A DNA stretch of 64,000 nucleotides from Acanthaster planci (taxonomy: Eukaryota; Echinodermata; Asteroidea; Valvatida; Acanthasteridae): assembly GCF_001949145.1 (NCBI RefSeq), contig NW_019091359.1, positions 422,478 to 486,477 of the forward strand, in the 5' to 3' direction. The notes beneath the pieces are model-generated. The model had not been told where the DNA came from. It saw only the letters and a list, made by a program, of their open reading frames with translations, and made no database searches. Shown piece by piece: positions 48,580-60,439 of this stretch. Both the position numbers and the translations under genes were made by a program. Position 1 is the stretch's first letter. Every line of letters begins with the position of its first letter.

Positions 48580-48626
48580 TGTTTATTTTGCTTTTAGCTC
48601 ATCGGAAATTTCCCACATTAATATGG
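48580..48626 (-). repeat. 47-bp exact inverted duplicate, right copy
   Basis: The reverse complement matches 45121-45167 at every base. The kappaB-like palindrome here is GGAAATTTCCC at 48604-48614. Flanks on both sides (CACTG before, CGCTGCC after) show no similarity to the left copy's flanks and no target-site duplication. Confidence 0.9.
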
Positions 48627-49479
48627 CGCTGCCAAGTTCTAACTCAACGAGTGTAAAGATTGATAACTGCCGCTAAATCCTGTTCATAAATATTACATAA
48701 CCAAATACACGGATGATACTGTTAGATCAGCACGATAGCCAACGCCTGGCTTGGGTAGGGGACATATTTTCGGGGGTGGGGATGGGTGACCAGCAAGGCT
48801 ATAGTTCAACATTTTTATCGTGCAATTACCACAGTCCAATAAGAACGCGGGTGTCATCCTCTCTTGCTGAACACCCAACAAGGCCAACAATAGTGTGTTG
48901 ATGACAAAAGGCATGTTGATTATAACATCAAACTTTCCCATATTTTAAAAGATGTTTCCAGTGCCACGGTACAAAATTACGATGTCGTAAAAAAGTAGTG
49001 TATAAATATATGTAGTTTTTAAAATAAGCTGCAATGGCGTGAACACGCACCCCCCCTCCACACACACACTTGTTTTACATACGAAGTGTGGACGTTCCTT
49101 TGTTCTACTGTGGTTAAGGTAAAAGCTCCTTTTTCTCCAACTAGCTGGATTTTTGATGATGTTTTCCTGGACTGTTCCTCTTCATTTTGCCACGGATAAC
49201 CTTGACCCCAAAATGCCTCTGAAACTGTTTTTCATGCAGAGTGGGGGAATACATTGTGTGGACATGTGCAAGTCCACACAACGCCATCGTACCCTGCATT
49301 ACGTGGACTTCTTTTGTGCAGAGGTCCACGCTATGTATGAAACGCTATACACAACTGCCAACCGAACTTTGACATAATGTAGATCACGTTTAATATTTTT
49401 CTATTTTGTAGTAGAAATGTATGCATTCTTTTCTTAATTATGGCCAATTTTATTCACTGCCTGCACTTTCTTAAATCCC
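48627..49479. other. No gene recognised; paired GTGGAC hairpins
   Basis: TTGTGTGGAC (49254-49263) and GTCCACACAA (49272-49281) form a perfect 10-bp stem with an 8-base loop. Shortly after, ACGTGGAC (49301) and GTCCACG (about 49323-49329) form a second stem. The plus frame 49153-49377 spans both and is unrecognised. Confidence 0.5.
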
Positions 49480-49870
49480 CTATTATCCCTTCCACTGGCG
49501 GGGAGGAAGATGCAATATGATGGAACAGCAAAGGCTCAGTGAGCGCTAAGTGTAAACCCCACAGATGGAGACTTCGCAATAATTAATCGCGGGAAACCTG
49601 CTGCCTCTAGATCCGTCTAAATCCTCCTTCCCCCAAGGGGCCCCAGTCACTCCCTGACTTCCCTTCCATTTTCACTGGCTATTGACGACCGGCCTTCCCG
49701 GACACTTGGAGTCAAACACCTGACGCTGAGGGGCTCCCTGATCCCTCGGGCCGAGTCTCACCGCCTTGCCGCTAAGCCCCATCTTTCCCGCCCGTCATCA
49801 GAAGGAAACATAAAGAGGGAGGATCTTAAATCACCACCTGCCGAACTAGAAGAGTTGCGCAGGAGAAGAT
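49480..49870. promoter_or_regulatory. GC-rich patch
   Basis: GC-rich island containing the tRNA-like relic described separately at 49695-49785. No recognisable coding frame. Composition could come from the repeat, a regulatory element, or both. Confidence 0.3.
49695..49785 (-). repeat. tRNA-like relic / possible SINE head
   Basis: On the minus strand GGGGCTTAGCGGCAAGGCGG resembles an A box and D-arm, and GGTGTTTGACTCCAA a degenerate B box. GAGGGATCAGGGAGCCCCTC between them resembles the long variable arm of a class II (Leu/Ser) tRNA. The acceptor stem does not close, so it is a pseudogene or SINE head and not a working tRNA. Confidence 0.35.
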
Positions 49871-50722
49871 CTCAGTACAGGACTTCTACAAATCCGCTCT
49901 TCTTCCGTTTACTTCCCTCTCAACAAACCAGTCGTGTCAAAATGAACACTGAGAGGGAAAAAACTCTTCCCTCTTATTTCATATAAATCGCTCACAAAAC
50001 TAGAAATGCTGCTATCATTGTCATAACTTATGAACATAAATCATTCCCATCCTGTCGGCTTTATAATTGTAAAAGATGAAGCTGACCCAGCCAAATTGAT
50101 TAATCCACAGATGTTTTATAAGGAAGTACATGAATTAAATACAATATTTAATAAAGCAGTCTTTATTGGCAAATCATGAAGTCTGCTTTAGGCTCGGTAA
50201 TAAGTATTCGCACCCTCTGTGAACGTTTACAACAAGAGCAGAAGATGCCAATGTACTTTTAGCATTTTCGTGAAATCAAGCCTTCGTTAATTGAGACAAA
50301 ACTCGAAGGCAGCACTACATAATATTGTTTATCAGTGTAATCTACTAGTCTCTTTTAATCCACATTCTGATCTACACTTCATCAATACTTTATGCCAACT
50401 TTCTCTTTTCAGAACATAAAAATTTCGGACGCAAACTTCTTTTTATAGAAAAAATACGTTATATTACATGGCAAGAATCAGATGATTTTGGCCATAAATG
50501 CTGGCAGATCAGAAGACAGCTGCGCGATGTGGCTGTTTTTGCGTCACACTTGGCCGGCGCCATGTTGTTTATGCATGAGAATCAGGTGAGGAAGCTTTCC
50601 CTGATGCACAATCTTGATTCACCCTCCCTGTTACATCTTTCTATAGAACATAAAACTTAATTGTAGTGTCTATTTTTGTGCAGAAGAAAAGAAAAGTTTG
50701 ACTCATTGTTGCGCATTGGCGT

Positions 50723-50736
50723 CAACAGAGGGCGCA
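50723..50736 (+). promoter_or_regulatory. CTCF-like site 3
   Basis: CAACAGAGGGCGCA shares its first thirteen bases with the sites at 16127 and 63851, in the same orientation. The flanks are unrelated. Motif-based inference only. Confidence 0.35.
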
Positions 50737-51675
50737 ATACTTTTGGCATAACTACGGTCGTTTTGGAAAGGATTGCATCGTCCCAAACCTTACAAACTTC
50801 TGTCTCTGTCCCAAAAGTGGGAAACGGGTTTTCGGGGGGGGGTCGCAACTTGAAACCATTAATAGCACAGGCAAACTTGGCCAACAAAACAAAGAGGCGG
50901 AAACTATGAAAGATCCAGGAACAAATACCGTCAGAGCTGAAAATTATTAGATTAAACTACTTGATGACAGATATTAAACACGTGTACATGTATATAATTG
51001 CGAGTGGGATGTATTTATGTGTGGAAGGAACCATAATTTGTCCGTGGAGGCACACTGATAGGATGTGGAGGCCCGAGTAGCTGCCAAATCGGTCACTATT
51101 TTGATACTGGGCACCGAATTTAGGCCAAATATGCGGCGCAAATAAAATATTGAACTAGTATAGAGAGAATGAGGAGTATTTCTTCCCTTCGTCAACTAAT
51201 TACAAAAGAACTGGGTGATAAAGATGCAGGATACATCTGGGACTACAGCAAAAAACAAGAGACTTCGTCTGACATCAGGAACCCAGAAACAAACGAATGA
51301 ATGTGAACGACGTACACATTGTTTTAAGTGAGAGCTGAGTGGCCCAGCAGCATGAGTCATTGATGTAGTTTGTGTGTACCGTTCTCCTGCAGATCTTTTC
51401 TCTGAATTCTCATGGTAGCCTCCATTTACTATTCCTGGCCTATAGATTTCGCGACGTTTGCTGGATTCTATGAGTTTTTGTATAGTTTTAACCGATTTTA
51501 AGGCCAGCAACCTCAAGTTTAAAGGAAGGGGTCCGAACACAAAACCTACTGAATTTCAAATTAGGTGACCGTACTATTACGTCGCAAGTAAGTTTGATGA
51601 AACGGAAAATTTGAGTCCCCTGTATCGCAAAATTGTAAAAACCTGCACTCTATTAAAAGGAATGCTGAATAGATC

Positions 51676-51695
51676 ATTTGCATTCCTATGCAAAT
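51676..51695. promoter_or_regulatory. Inverted pair of octamer (POU) motifs
   Basis: ATTTGCAT, four bases, then ATGCAAAT: two perfect octamer sites facing each other as a 20-bp inverted repeat. Octamers are bound by Oct/POU factors in animals, and paired arrangements favour dimers. The surrounding DNA is AT-rich without genes. Confidence 0.4.
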
Positions 51696-52059
51696 AGGGG
51701 TGGTGCCTGACTAGTTTGGATTCCATGCCTCACTTTCATTTTTCAAATATTGCTCAAAACATTTAGAAATAAATAATCACTTGTTTTAAATTCTTCATCA
51801 GCATAAATGACATTAATTTATGACGAAGTTTTATTTTAGTGCTTTCATCTTTATTCTCAGGTGCCAAATTTTAAAAAATACATGTAATAATAAATAACCT
51901 CCCTTTCGATTCAATATGACCGACTTGTGTATGAGACTAATTAGCAGTTACCAAAAATAAACCAGCTCCAAATTTCTGCAAGTCATTTCGCACCCACATC
52001 CACAGCAGAATTTGTCATTTTGACAAGAAAAAACTTGTTTTGTCCCAATGTCTATAACG

Positions 52060-52200
52060 ACAAGGATTCATTTGTCAAGAAGGTCAGTTTTCAGCGCTTT
52101 CCAAAAGCTTGTGAAAAAAACACGCTTGCTCCTATGGGATTCGAATCAGTGACCTCTTGCCAACGTCTCACCACTCCTCTACTAAGTTACCCGAAGCCGG
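52060..52200 (-). mobile_element. tRNA-derived SINE (partial)
   Basis: On the minus strand an A-box-like TAACTTAGTAGAGGAGTGG (complement of 52171-52189) is followed, at tRNA spacing, by GATTCGAATCCC, a near-canonical B box (complement of 52136-52147). Beyond it lies a short body including a T7 run. The tRNA-like stems are incomplete, as expected for a SINE head. The 3' end is not defined. Confidence 0.55.
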
Positions 52201-53179
52201 ATCTTTGGCTCGAATTGATATGGTACAGCATCTAGTCAGTATAACGAGTTTTTCTCACTATGACCTGAACCCAACACACCGACTGTTCTGAGTGTTACAA
52301 TCTTGCCTTCTGGCACTTTTGAGCGCAAAATGTTGTCAGTTTGACAAACAGAACTTTGCGTCATATGCTTTCAGTCTAGACTGAAGCTAGCGTTTCCCTA
52401 AGGCGTAGCGGAGTTGGGCATAATTTTGGTCTGATTTTAAAATATATGTCATATGTCATTTCCTTAATTTCGAGTTATTTTCAATTGTGAAATGTTACCA
52501 GTGTGCACTTGCTGGGTTTCTTATTTTGTGGGAGGTTTCCTCATTTCATAAGCCATAAATCATATATCTCATTAGCAGTCCTTTTATTGCCTGGTTGATA
52601 ATAATTCCCCCACGGAAAAAAGTCTGAAAATCTTCCCGATTTTGTCAATCGTTGGTAGGTCAGTCAAATAGGTCAGTCTAAGAACCTCTCGCTGCCGTTT
52701 TTCAAGAATGTTCGGCCGGTCGTCAACTCTCTCCATTGTTGCTGATACGCGACCTGCACCTATTGATAAGATATCAGATATTGCCAACACATGAAATTCT
52801 ATTTTAGAAATTGTACTGAGCATCTACATTATATGGAGAGGGAAATTCCTTTCTCACATGTGGTGTTAATTCAGTTGAATCAGGGATCATTTAATTTGTA
52901 GAGCCCAGCAGCTACTGAGCACTTTTCACTCAATCTCCAGACTTGTCAACGGTGTCAGTCGGACGCAGTACGACTGATAGGAAAAACGGACTGACATTCC
53001 CAACCAAGTGAGCTTGTTGCATGGCAAAGTGTCGAATGCGGAAGTAATCAAATGGTAACTGAGAAAGTAGAACTCTTTGGGATCAGTGTCCTACAGAGGA
53101 ACGCTATTAAGAAGCACTTACGGGTTACACAAAAACAAGAACTCAGAAAAATTATCTGCATTTACAATGGCTCTCTGGA
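52201..53179. other. No gene recognised
   Basis: AT-rich. The plus frame 53052-53273 has a protein-like Lys/Arg-rich composition but no family match and no convincing splice context. Confidence 0.45.
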
Positions 53180-53960
53180 GGCCAATAAACATCGCGCTGA
53201 TTGGTTAAAAATAGTCTTGGGCAGACATACGAGAGCGCTGATAGGCCAGTTTCACCCGCCGGTGGCGTCGTGACAAAAGGTCACCATCTAGCGGTCTGAC
53301 AGATCCGAAGCGGAGCGTAACGCAAACTTGTAAGTAAACTCGGGAATCAAGTCACATGGGAGGAGAACCGGAGCAGTCCAAAGTGAGTGTGTTGTTGAGC
53401 GAAGAGGGGAAGAACGAAGCACGGAGAGAGTTGAACTTATGCCGGAGTCCCCCCCCCTCAGCCTTTTTCTCATTCCAAGGCTAATTGCCGATTATGAAGA
53501 CGGTGGATGTTGGCCCCCAATAAGGCGCCAAACTTGACAGGGTGATGACGGAACGCTGTCAGCGCCTAGCCCGACTAGGCACTGATGACGTGCCCAGATA
53601 CATAGAAGCTTGGTGTACACTACACATACACGCGGTCCCCGGGCAATATTATGCGCGTATTAATATTGAGGATCATATCTCTGTGTGAGCCCTCAGGATT
53701 ACGGCCGTCCCCTTGTAATGCTCGCCGAAGTCAACTTCGCAGCGTGTTTACGTCTAGATACTTACGGGCTTCAAGACCCAAGGGCTGAAAGCTATGGAGG
53801 TGGGGTCACTGATGGCCTGGAGGGTGCAGGATGTCAGTGGAGGTTATTGGAAATGTTACCGTAGGACCGGACCCCCCTTCTCTAATCCACACTCAGCTGG
53901 GAATTATGACAAATCCCGGCTAATATCATGGTGTGGGGCGATACTATGCAAAGAATAGAG
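53180..53960. promoter_or_regulatory. GC-rich patch
   Basis: Includes duplicated GCGCTGAT words (near 53194 and 53235), a C8 run near 53451, and CpG-rich stretches around 53560 and 53700. No frame recognised. Candidate regulatory region by composition. Confidence 0.3.
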
Positions 53961-54204
53961 TGTATGTCATGGCATTCAACGGAAACATTGGATTAATTTT
54001 TTCAGCGGTATTTCAGATGGCCGTTTTTCTCCCTTAAAGGACTGCGTCTATTTTACAGCAATTAAACCTCGAACACACAGTATTAAAAACTTTCATTTCT
54101 TACGGATCGAAACAAATTTCAAAACACCTGGAAATGAATTCTGCTTGTTTTTCAAGTTAGTTTTCTTTGTATACGTCAAATTGTTCTTCTTTTGAAGGGC
54201 TGGT

Positions 54205-54415
54205 TATATAGACCGATTCGGCGACAAGAATCAGGAGCCATTACTGCGGTGTCCCCACTGCGCGCGTGTACAGATGAGATGCGCATTGAAATGCTTCCTC
54301 GATCAGCCAATGGGAGCGCACTGCTAACCAAAATCACGCACGCGTCAAATTTAGGAATATGCGACTGCGTGACGGGGACACCGCAGTTAATGGCGTCAGC
54401 GCATTAGACTATATG
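54205..54415. mobile_element. MITE-like element with long terminal inverted repeats
   Basis: CCATTACTGCGGTGTCCCC (54238-54256) is inverted as GGGGACACCGCAGTTAATGG (54374-54393), differing only by one inserted A. Outer arms continue with TATATAG...ATTCGGCGAC on the left against GTCAGCGCATTAGACTATAT on the right, giving imperfect arms of about 50 bases. The interior is CpG-rich with a CCAATGGGAGCGC box. No transposase, no clear target duplication. Confidence 0.65.
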
Positions 54416-56559
54416 AGCAACTAAAGACAAAAACCAAACGCAAAATTACATTGTGTTTGTTCAGCGTAACTGCATGGCGTATACACTGTACACTAGTATT
54501 CGGCATAACCAGCTCCAGTTTACAAGAAAGCACCAGAAGGGGTGGAGCTTGTTTTGGGGAGGGCGACTCACTGCCTTTGGTTATGCGGTTTCAAACACGA
54601 CCTCTTTTTGCCCTATTAAGATTTTGAGTGCTTTAACTTGGTTGAATAAGTTTGCTTCCATCCAGAATAAGGACATTCTTTGTTTTGTTTTTTTAATTAT
54701 ACGATAATTGGTTGTAGAAATCCTCTCCAACATCTCATCGCAACCATGTGATGAGAATCGACCTGCCCGTGTGACACTGCGAGTACGGTGATATCTGTTC
54801 CAGATCCCTTCACAAAGAGGCATTTTCCTTAGTAGTAAAAAAGATATACTTAACAGGCGGTTTCGGTTATCCCGTGACCCTCTGAGCTTACACTTGAAGA
54901 TTATTCTCCAAATCTCGAGAGGGGAGAAAGTTGTAGTCTCGTTAAGGATTTGATGCATTTACTCCCATGAGATACAAGCTAGCCACAAACCGCCTGCCCT
55001 TGTCTCCAACTCCCGTGCAATCAACACGTCTCTTATTACACACGATCGGGCTCTCTCCCCACCGCGTTTTCACGCTAGTTGCTAATCGTGTCCGAATTAC
55101 GCGCTCAAAACTCCAGGGAAGGAGTGGTCATGTAGCAGGGACCACGTCTTCGGCAAAGTTCAAACGACCGCTGATTGAAGCGATGAATCGTGCGAGCTGG
55201 CTTTTTTCTGGGATTTTTTTGTCCAGTTGTCCCCATTTCTGCGTGAATCTGTGGTCGAGGGTAACCGAAAACCAGGTGACCCATGGTGCTGAGATTTTAA
55301 TCGGCTTGCCTAGGTTATGAACAGCGGTTGCCGCTGGAAGTTATCATCAAAAGTAAATGAAACGTCAGTTGCGCCGAGGGTCCCTAAACAACTAACAAAA
55401 TCGTAATTGAATCACTGTGTACAAGAAGAGATACCCAACACTCCGTTTACGTTTGCTGGTTTGTTGACAATCGGGAATCGACACTCGTTCAGGAGGAAAG
55501 TGAGTGTTCGGCGTTCACAATCGCCCAACATAATTTACGCTGATTTGACCCTAAATCAAAGGGAATCATGTTTTTACCGCTAAAATTTCTAAAACAAATC
55601 GTAGATTCTAGATTTCTGTTCAACTTATATTTCGTTCATTTAGAGACCACCCGTGAAGTGTCAGTAATAAGTCCGTTGCCGGAACAGCACGATGTTCGTG
55701 TAGTGAACCCTTATTTGACTTGCGCCCAACTATTCTTTGGGGGTAGGTTTTTACACTTGGTGACGTAACTGTTTGAAATGTAGTCATAGAAGATAGACTT
55801 GTCGGTAGAACGTGCCACTGAGGTACTGGTGATAAGCAAAGTACCGGGGTAACTACAAGCTTTAAGCATTTTCCTCAATAACAATAACTAATCCTTTACA
55901 TAAGTACTTTTTCAGGCACTAAATTCGTGACACCTGTCGCACATATTCAATCTGACATGTCAGGCCGCGTTCGAATCGGTTGGCGCGTGGCTTTGGCTTG
56001 AAATTACTCACAACTCTATGGGAACTGTCTGCAGCCACTACCATAGACTCGTTATTTTAGGGTGCAGGCCATGCATGGTCCCAAAATTATCTGCGCTGGC
56101 CAAATCGCAATTTGTAAGATGTCAAATTCTCTCGTATTTGAGCATTTTGTGGCCCATGAACGTGAAGATTTGTAGCGAAGAAAGGTGGAGGCTACAAACA
56201 GAAATGTCAGCTTGTGTCTGAGTGAATTGTGGATTTTGCTATGGAGTGTACGCATCATTTGTCAAAATGGCGATGGGCTCCACGACAGATTTTAGGGGTG
56301 TTCATTTGTGGATATAAATATCTTTAGAAAAGTCCTCGGATGAGCCACTAAAATTTAAGGAAAGTGAAAGATGAGGAAATGAACTTTGATTTCATGTGTG
56401 TCTTGAACACCTTGGACCTTGTAGGGATTTTTCATTTTTTTCTTACAGGAACTGGGAAATAGAAATATTTTTATAAATTTTACTAAAACCCCTAGACATT
56501 GCCTTTTTGGGTTTAAATTAACCTCAAATTTAAATTTTTGTTTTGCAAATTTATCCCAT
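54416..56559. other. No gene recognised
   Basis: AT-rich with a moderately GC-rich pocket at 55000-55300. Frames 54967-55320 (plus) and 54581-54958 (minus) are unrecognised. Confidence 0.5.
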
Positions 56560-57065
56560 GTTTGCATGCTTTATTGGTCTTTATGCTAATACATATTTGC
56601 ATATTCAGGTCAGAACTATGATGTCATCCAAGGCACTGAATCTTAATGTTGCACCGATTTGTGCATAGAAAATTTCTAAAGTTTTTTAACCACTGCTATG
56701 GCAGATTTCATTTTCTTTGGCAATTTATTGCTGTGTATAAGTATATGGCAATAACCCTGCAAAAATCCTTTTCAAAGAAATGTTCCCAGATAGTAAATTT
56801 TGGGTTCACAATTTGAACATGGAAACATGCAACCTGAGCCACGTTTTCCTGGATTTACATCGAAGCAAAAGCGCCCTCACTTGTCCAGAAATGCTAGGTC
56901 AACTTTTTAATGTTTGAAAAAGTGCACCGTTCAGTTCACGTAACTCAAAAAAGATGTCAAAAAGTCTTTATACATGGAAGAAGAGTACAGAGATACACAA
57001 AAAGTGATTCTAAGAACAATTAATTTCCAGGATACTTTAAGTGGTGGTATTTATCACTGTTATCT
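56560..57065 (+). repeat. Dispersed repeat family, copy B
   Basis: Colinear with copy A over about 500 bp: ATGCTAAT at 56583, GTTCACAATTTGAAC at 56804, AGCGCCCTCA at 56870, TCTAAGAA at 57010. The head ATGCTAAT-ACAT-ATTTGCAT resembles a pair of octamer motifs. No shared coding potential. Confidence 0.75.
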
Positions 57066-60000
57066 CTAGGACTTTATAAAGTCAGGCTGGTCTACACCCT
57101 TAGGCTGAAGCCAAGTTTTCAGGGCATGGCGTTCTTTGTGTAGTAGGCCTATACACATCCATCGTATATAGAAAATCCACCCAACTTTTGATCTTGAACT
57201 TCCACGGTTTAGCACTGTTTCAACTTGGGTGGAATCAGTTAGACTCCATAGTACAATTTGGTGGGAAAATGATGCAGGGAGAAACTTGGTTGAATTTTGG
57301 AGCGGTGTTCATGGCAACTTTATGAAGGGTTCTGAGTGAAATTCGTTTAGTATTGAAAATTTCTGGGCTGGGTACTTTCTATGTCGATTCTTACTGGCCT
57401 TTAGAGCCGCTCCGATGGATCCCGACGAACGAAATTCACATGCGCTGCATGTGGGCAGTGAATGAAAGAAGGGGTAGCTGAAACATGAATAATTTCAGTC
57501 AAAACTGTAGCCCGAGAATGCTGTGAATGAATCCCAGCATGCAAAGCGCCCTGTCAGTTTTCAAAGAATTCCCTGTATCATGGCCTTTCTCACGGCAGTG
57601 CGGTTGAGGCAGGCCTCACAGTACCGTTTCCCTTTGTGGCAAGGAGTCCACGGGGAAACCAAACTGACCTCCCAAGGTCTACTCTTGAGAACGGGATTGT
57701 ACCTCCCTTGAAACAAAGTGCTTATTCTCACCATGATGGACGGAGGACTCATGTGATGAAGAGAAATTGTAAACAATGGTTCTGAGTGTCTTTTCTAGAC
57801 AAGGAAATGATCAGATTGAAAATTGCAGTCCGGCTTTCGGTTTGTTTGTCTATTCTCTGTTTGTTTATTTGTTTTTAGAATTTACTTACTCAGAGGCGTG
57901 GGTCAGTTAGGATGAAAATATCTGCTAATTCGAACATAAGTTTTAACCAGCATCCACGGTTCACCATCTGGCACCCAGAAGTGTGCAATGATTATAGGGT
58001 AGGTTAGTGTAAGCACAAAAAGATCGTATTTGTAATATAAATCAAAAGACCGTACGGGCGAGCACTTGGACCTTGGGGAAGCTTTGCAACGGATAGTTCT
58101 TGGACGATGCAAGTAAGCTGGGACACAATGCGATTTCACACGGCCAGGGACGCAAGCTTAGACTCCTGTCGCTAAAATACGTGAATGGGGAACCCTAAAT
58201 ACTTTGCTTCATTTCACACAATAATGTCCTTCCAGACTTAGATTTCGCTCTCAAGCACGTCCTCGGTGAAGACTAACTTTTCCGATCGTTCCACAGACGA
58301 GTCACACGCGGGCAGATCACAGGTCCTAATACAGAAGTCTTGACGTACAAATCGAGCTTCATAGTCACGTACTAGTCTACAGTCCCACAGTTCTCTTTGT
58401 ACTTATAGAGGTTCCTTATTTTCCTGGCATTACTGTATTCTAACTCTAGGTTTCTGGAAAATTCTAATTACGTAGAAAACGTTTTTTTTAAATCAAGAAT
58501 ACAAAGATCCAGTTATTCACAATGCCCTCTTCTTGGGGTCAAATGAGGGCCACATAAAGATGCCATTTATCTGTTTTGTGCTTGATGTACACGTCCATAT
58601 TATTAACACAATTAACCAGCATTTCCATTCTCGCCAAATCAGCGGATTCATTTTATCAGTTTAAGAATCAATAAGTCTGCTATTTATCTCGATTTCCAAG
58701 TTTCATTCTCCTATCCTCTATTATTTGTTTGCTGATTTATAATCCTGTACATGCGTAAGTATTATCCAGAGATGGGTTAAGGAACATCTTTTATGATTAG
58801 TTTAGTCAAGACAGGGTTAATTAGGGACCTAGGGGCTCATACGGTCACCCACTGTAGCCCTCTGCTATGATGCTCACTTCAGACTCCCTCTTTTGCACAT
58901 TTTCACAACCGAACTCCTCTTCAAGACTAGAGAACCTTCCTGCACCCCCCTCCACAAGTCTCAACTCGGCTCTTCTAAGGCTGTCTTGTTAGCCGTGTCA
59001 CCATGGACCAGACCCACCGTCTGTCATCACCTGCAGGCCACAAGCAGTCAGGGGCCTAAAATGTGCCTACGCTGGTGTGACACCTTATGTGGCCCTTGTT
59101 CCAGGCTTTTTAGAAACATCGGAGGCATTTTACCTAAGCATTTTTAGACGCGAAGTGGTGTCAGTTTATTGTCACGATCTTTTATGAGACTAGAGTTAAT
59201 CTAGTTAATGGCCTGTAACTCTAGTTGGCGCTATTCCCGGTAGAAACTTCCTGTACACTTTACTCACTTGTAAGCTCTTCGTTCCACGTCTATGCTCGGC
59301 CGTTCCTAGCGTGTGCATTAATGGTTAATAGAACTGTATTTTGAGTAATTACAAGATGTGAAGATTTAAATAATATAGTGCTGACGTCTATTCCTTCTTC
59401 AATAATAATTGGGGGGGGGGCAACCTCACGGATCGTTACCTGATTACCGCAAACTTTTGTGACGATTTACATAGACCATGAATGGCTCACTATAAATCAG
59501 CCAAGAGTAAAGTACAGTGCACTTTTGAGCGTGGATGGTTTAGTTAACATGCCGTAATCGAAAATGAAGGTCTTATGACAGAGCGCAGTGATTCAGAGAT
59601 GAAGTCGATCATAATACACCCAAACTTCTCCGTAATTTGAGTGTATTACTTGTGCTTCGTCTCTGGTCAGGAAAGAGGAGAGATTTTTGTTGCTTTTGGG
59701 AATGGCTTCACATGTTCAACACCAGGGCTATAGGTGCTTGCACTGCCGTATTTTGCTAGTTTTCGAGAATTATGTAGCCAATGGGGACGAGGCAAACCTG
59801 TGGGGGTTTTTCACGTAGCTTTACGCAAATATTGCAATTTTGAAGATCTTTCAAAAAATCTCGAGATAAAAAAAGTTAACGTATTCCTGCCAATTATGTC
59901 AAAATTGGGACAGGACGGAAGTTGGGGGTCTTCATATTAAGCCCCCTCCCCTCGAATGCTCCTCATTGTGAGTAAATGATGCCTCAGCTGTTGACATCGG

Positions 60001-60439
60001 ATGTGACTCAGTTACAACAATCAGCCCAGGAGGTAGAAGACGGAAAGAGATCTATACACACAGAAGTACCGGTGCACGGGCTTCCCCGTCCTAACCACGC
60101 CTTTCACAAGCCCCCATCGTCCATCGAAGTGACATCCACAATCACCGGGCTTTCTTTTAGTGGGGACAGTTGGAACATGAGGATATCTCTGGGCCTGTGT
60201 CGTGACACTAAGTGGCAAGGTTGTCAGTAAATGATTACAAGGATTTGTAGAAAAGCCAAGCTGTTGCGCCACTCGCATCAGAAGTACCGCCTCCGTCTTC
60301 TGACTCAGTGGCGGTGTTGTTGTTGGTTTTTGTTTCAATGGCGCTTTCAGCGCTCAACTCAGCTATTTGCGCCAGTAATTGTACGTTTATTCATACACTC
60401 TATTATTAATCAGCATCACATTAAGAAGTTAGGAAGAAA
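57066..60439. other. No gene recognised; small hairpin at 59189-59225
   Basis: AT-rich. ACTAGAGTTA (59189-59198) and TAACTCTAGT (59216-59225) form a perfect 10-bp stem around 17 bases. A G11-class run lies near 59411. Frames at 57523, 58893 and 59976 (plus) are short and unrecognised. Confidence 0.5.

Noticed and set aside
52128-52200. A working tRNA gene on the minus strand
   Set aside because: A and B boxes are present but acceptor and anticodon stems do not close. It fits a SINE head better.
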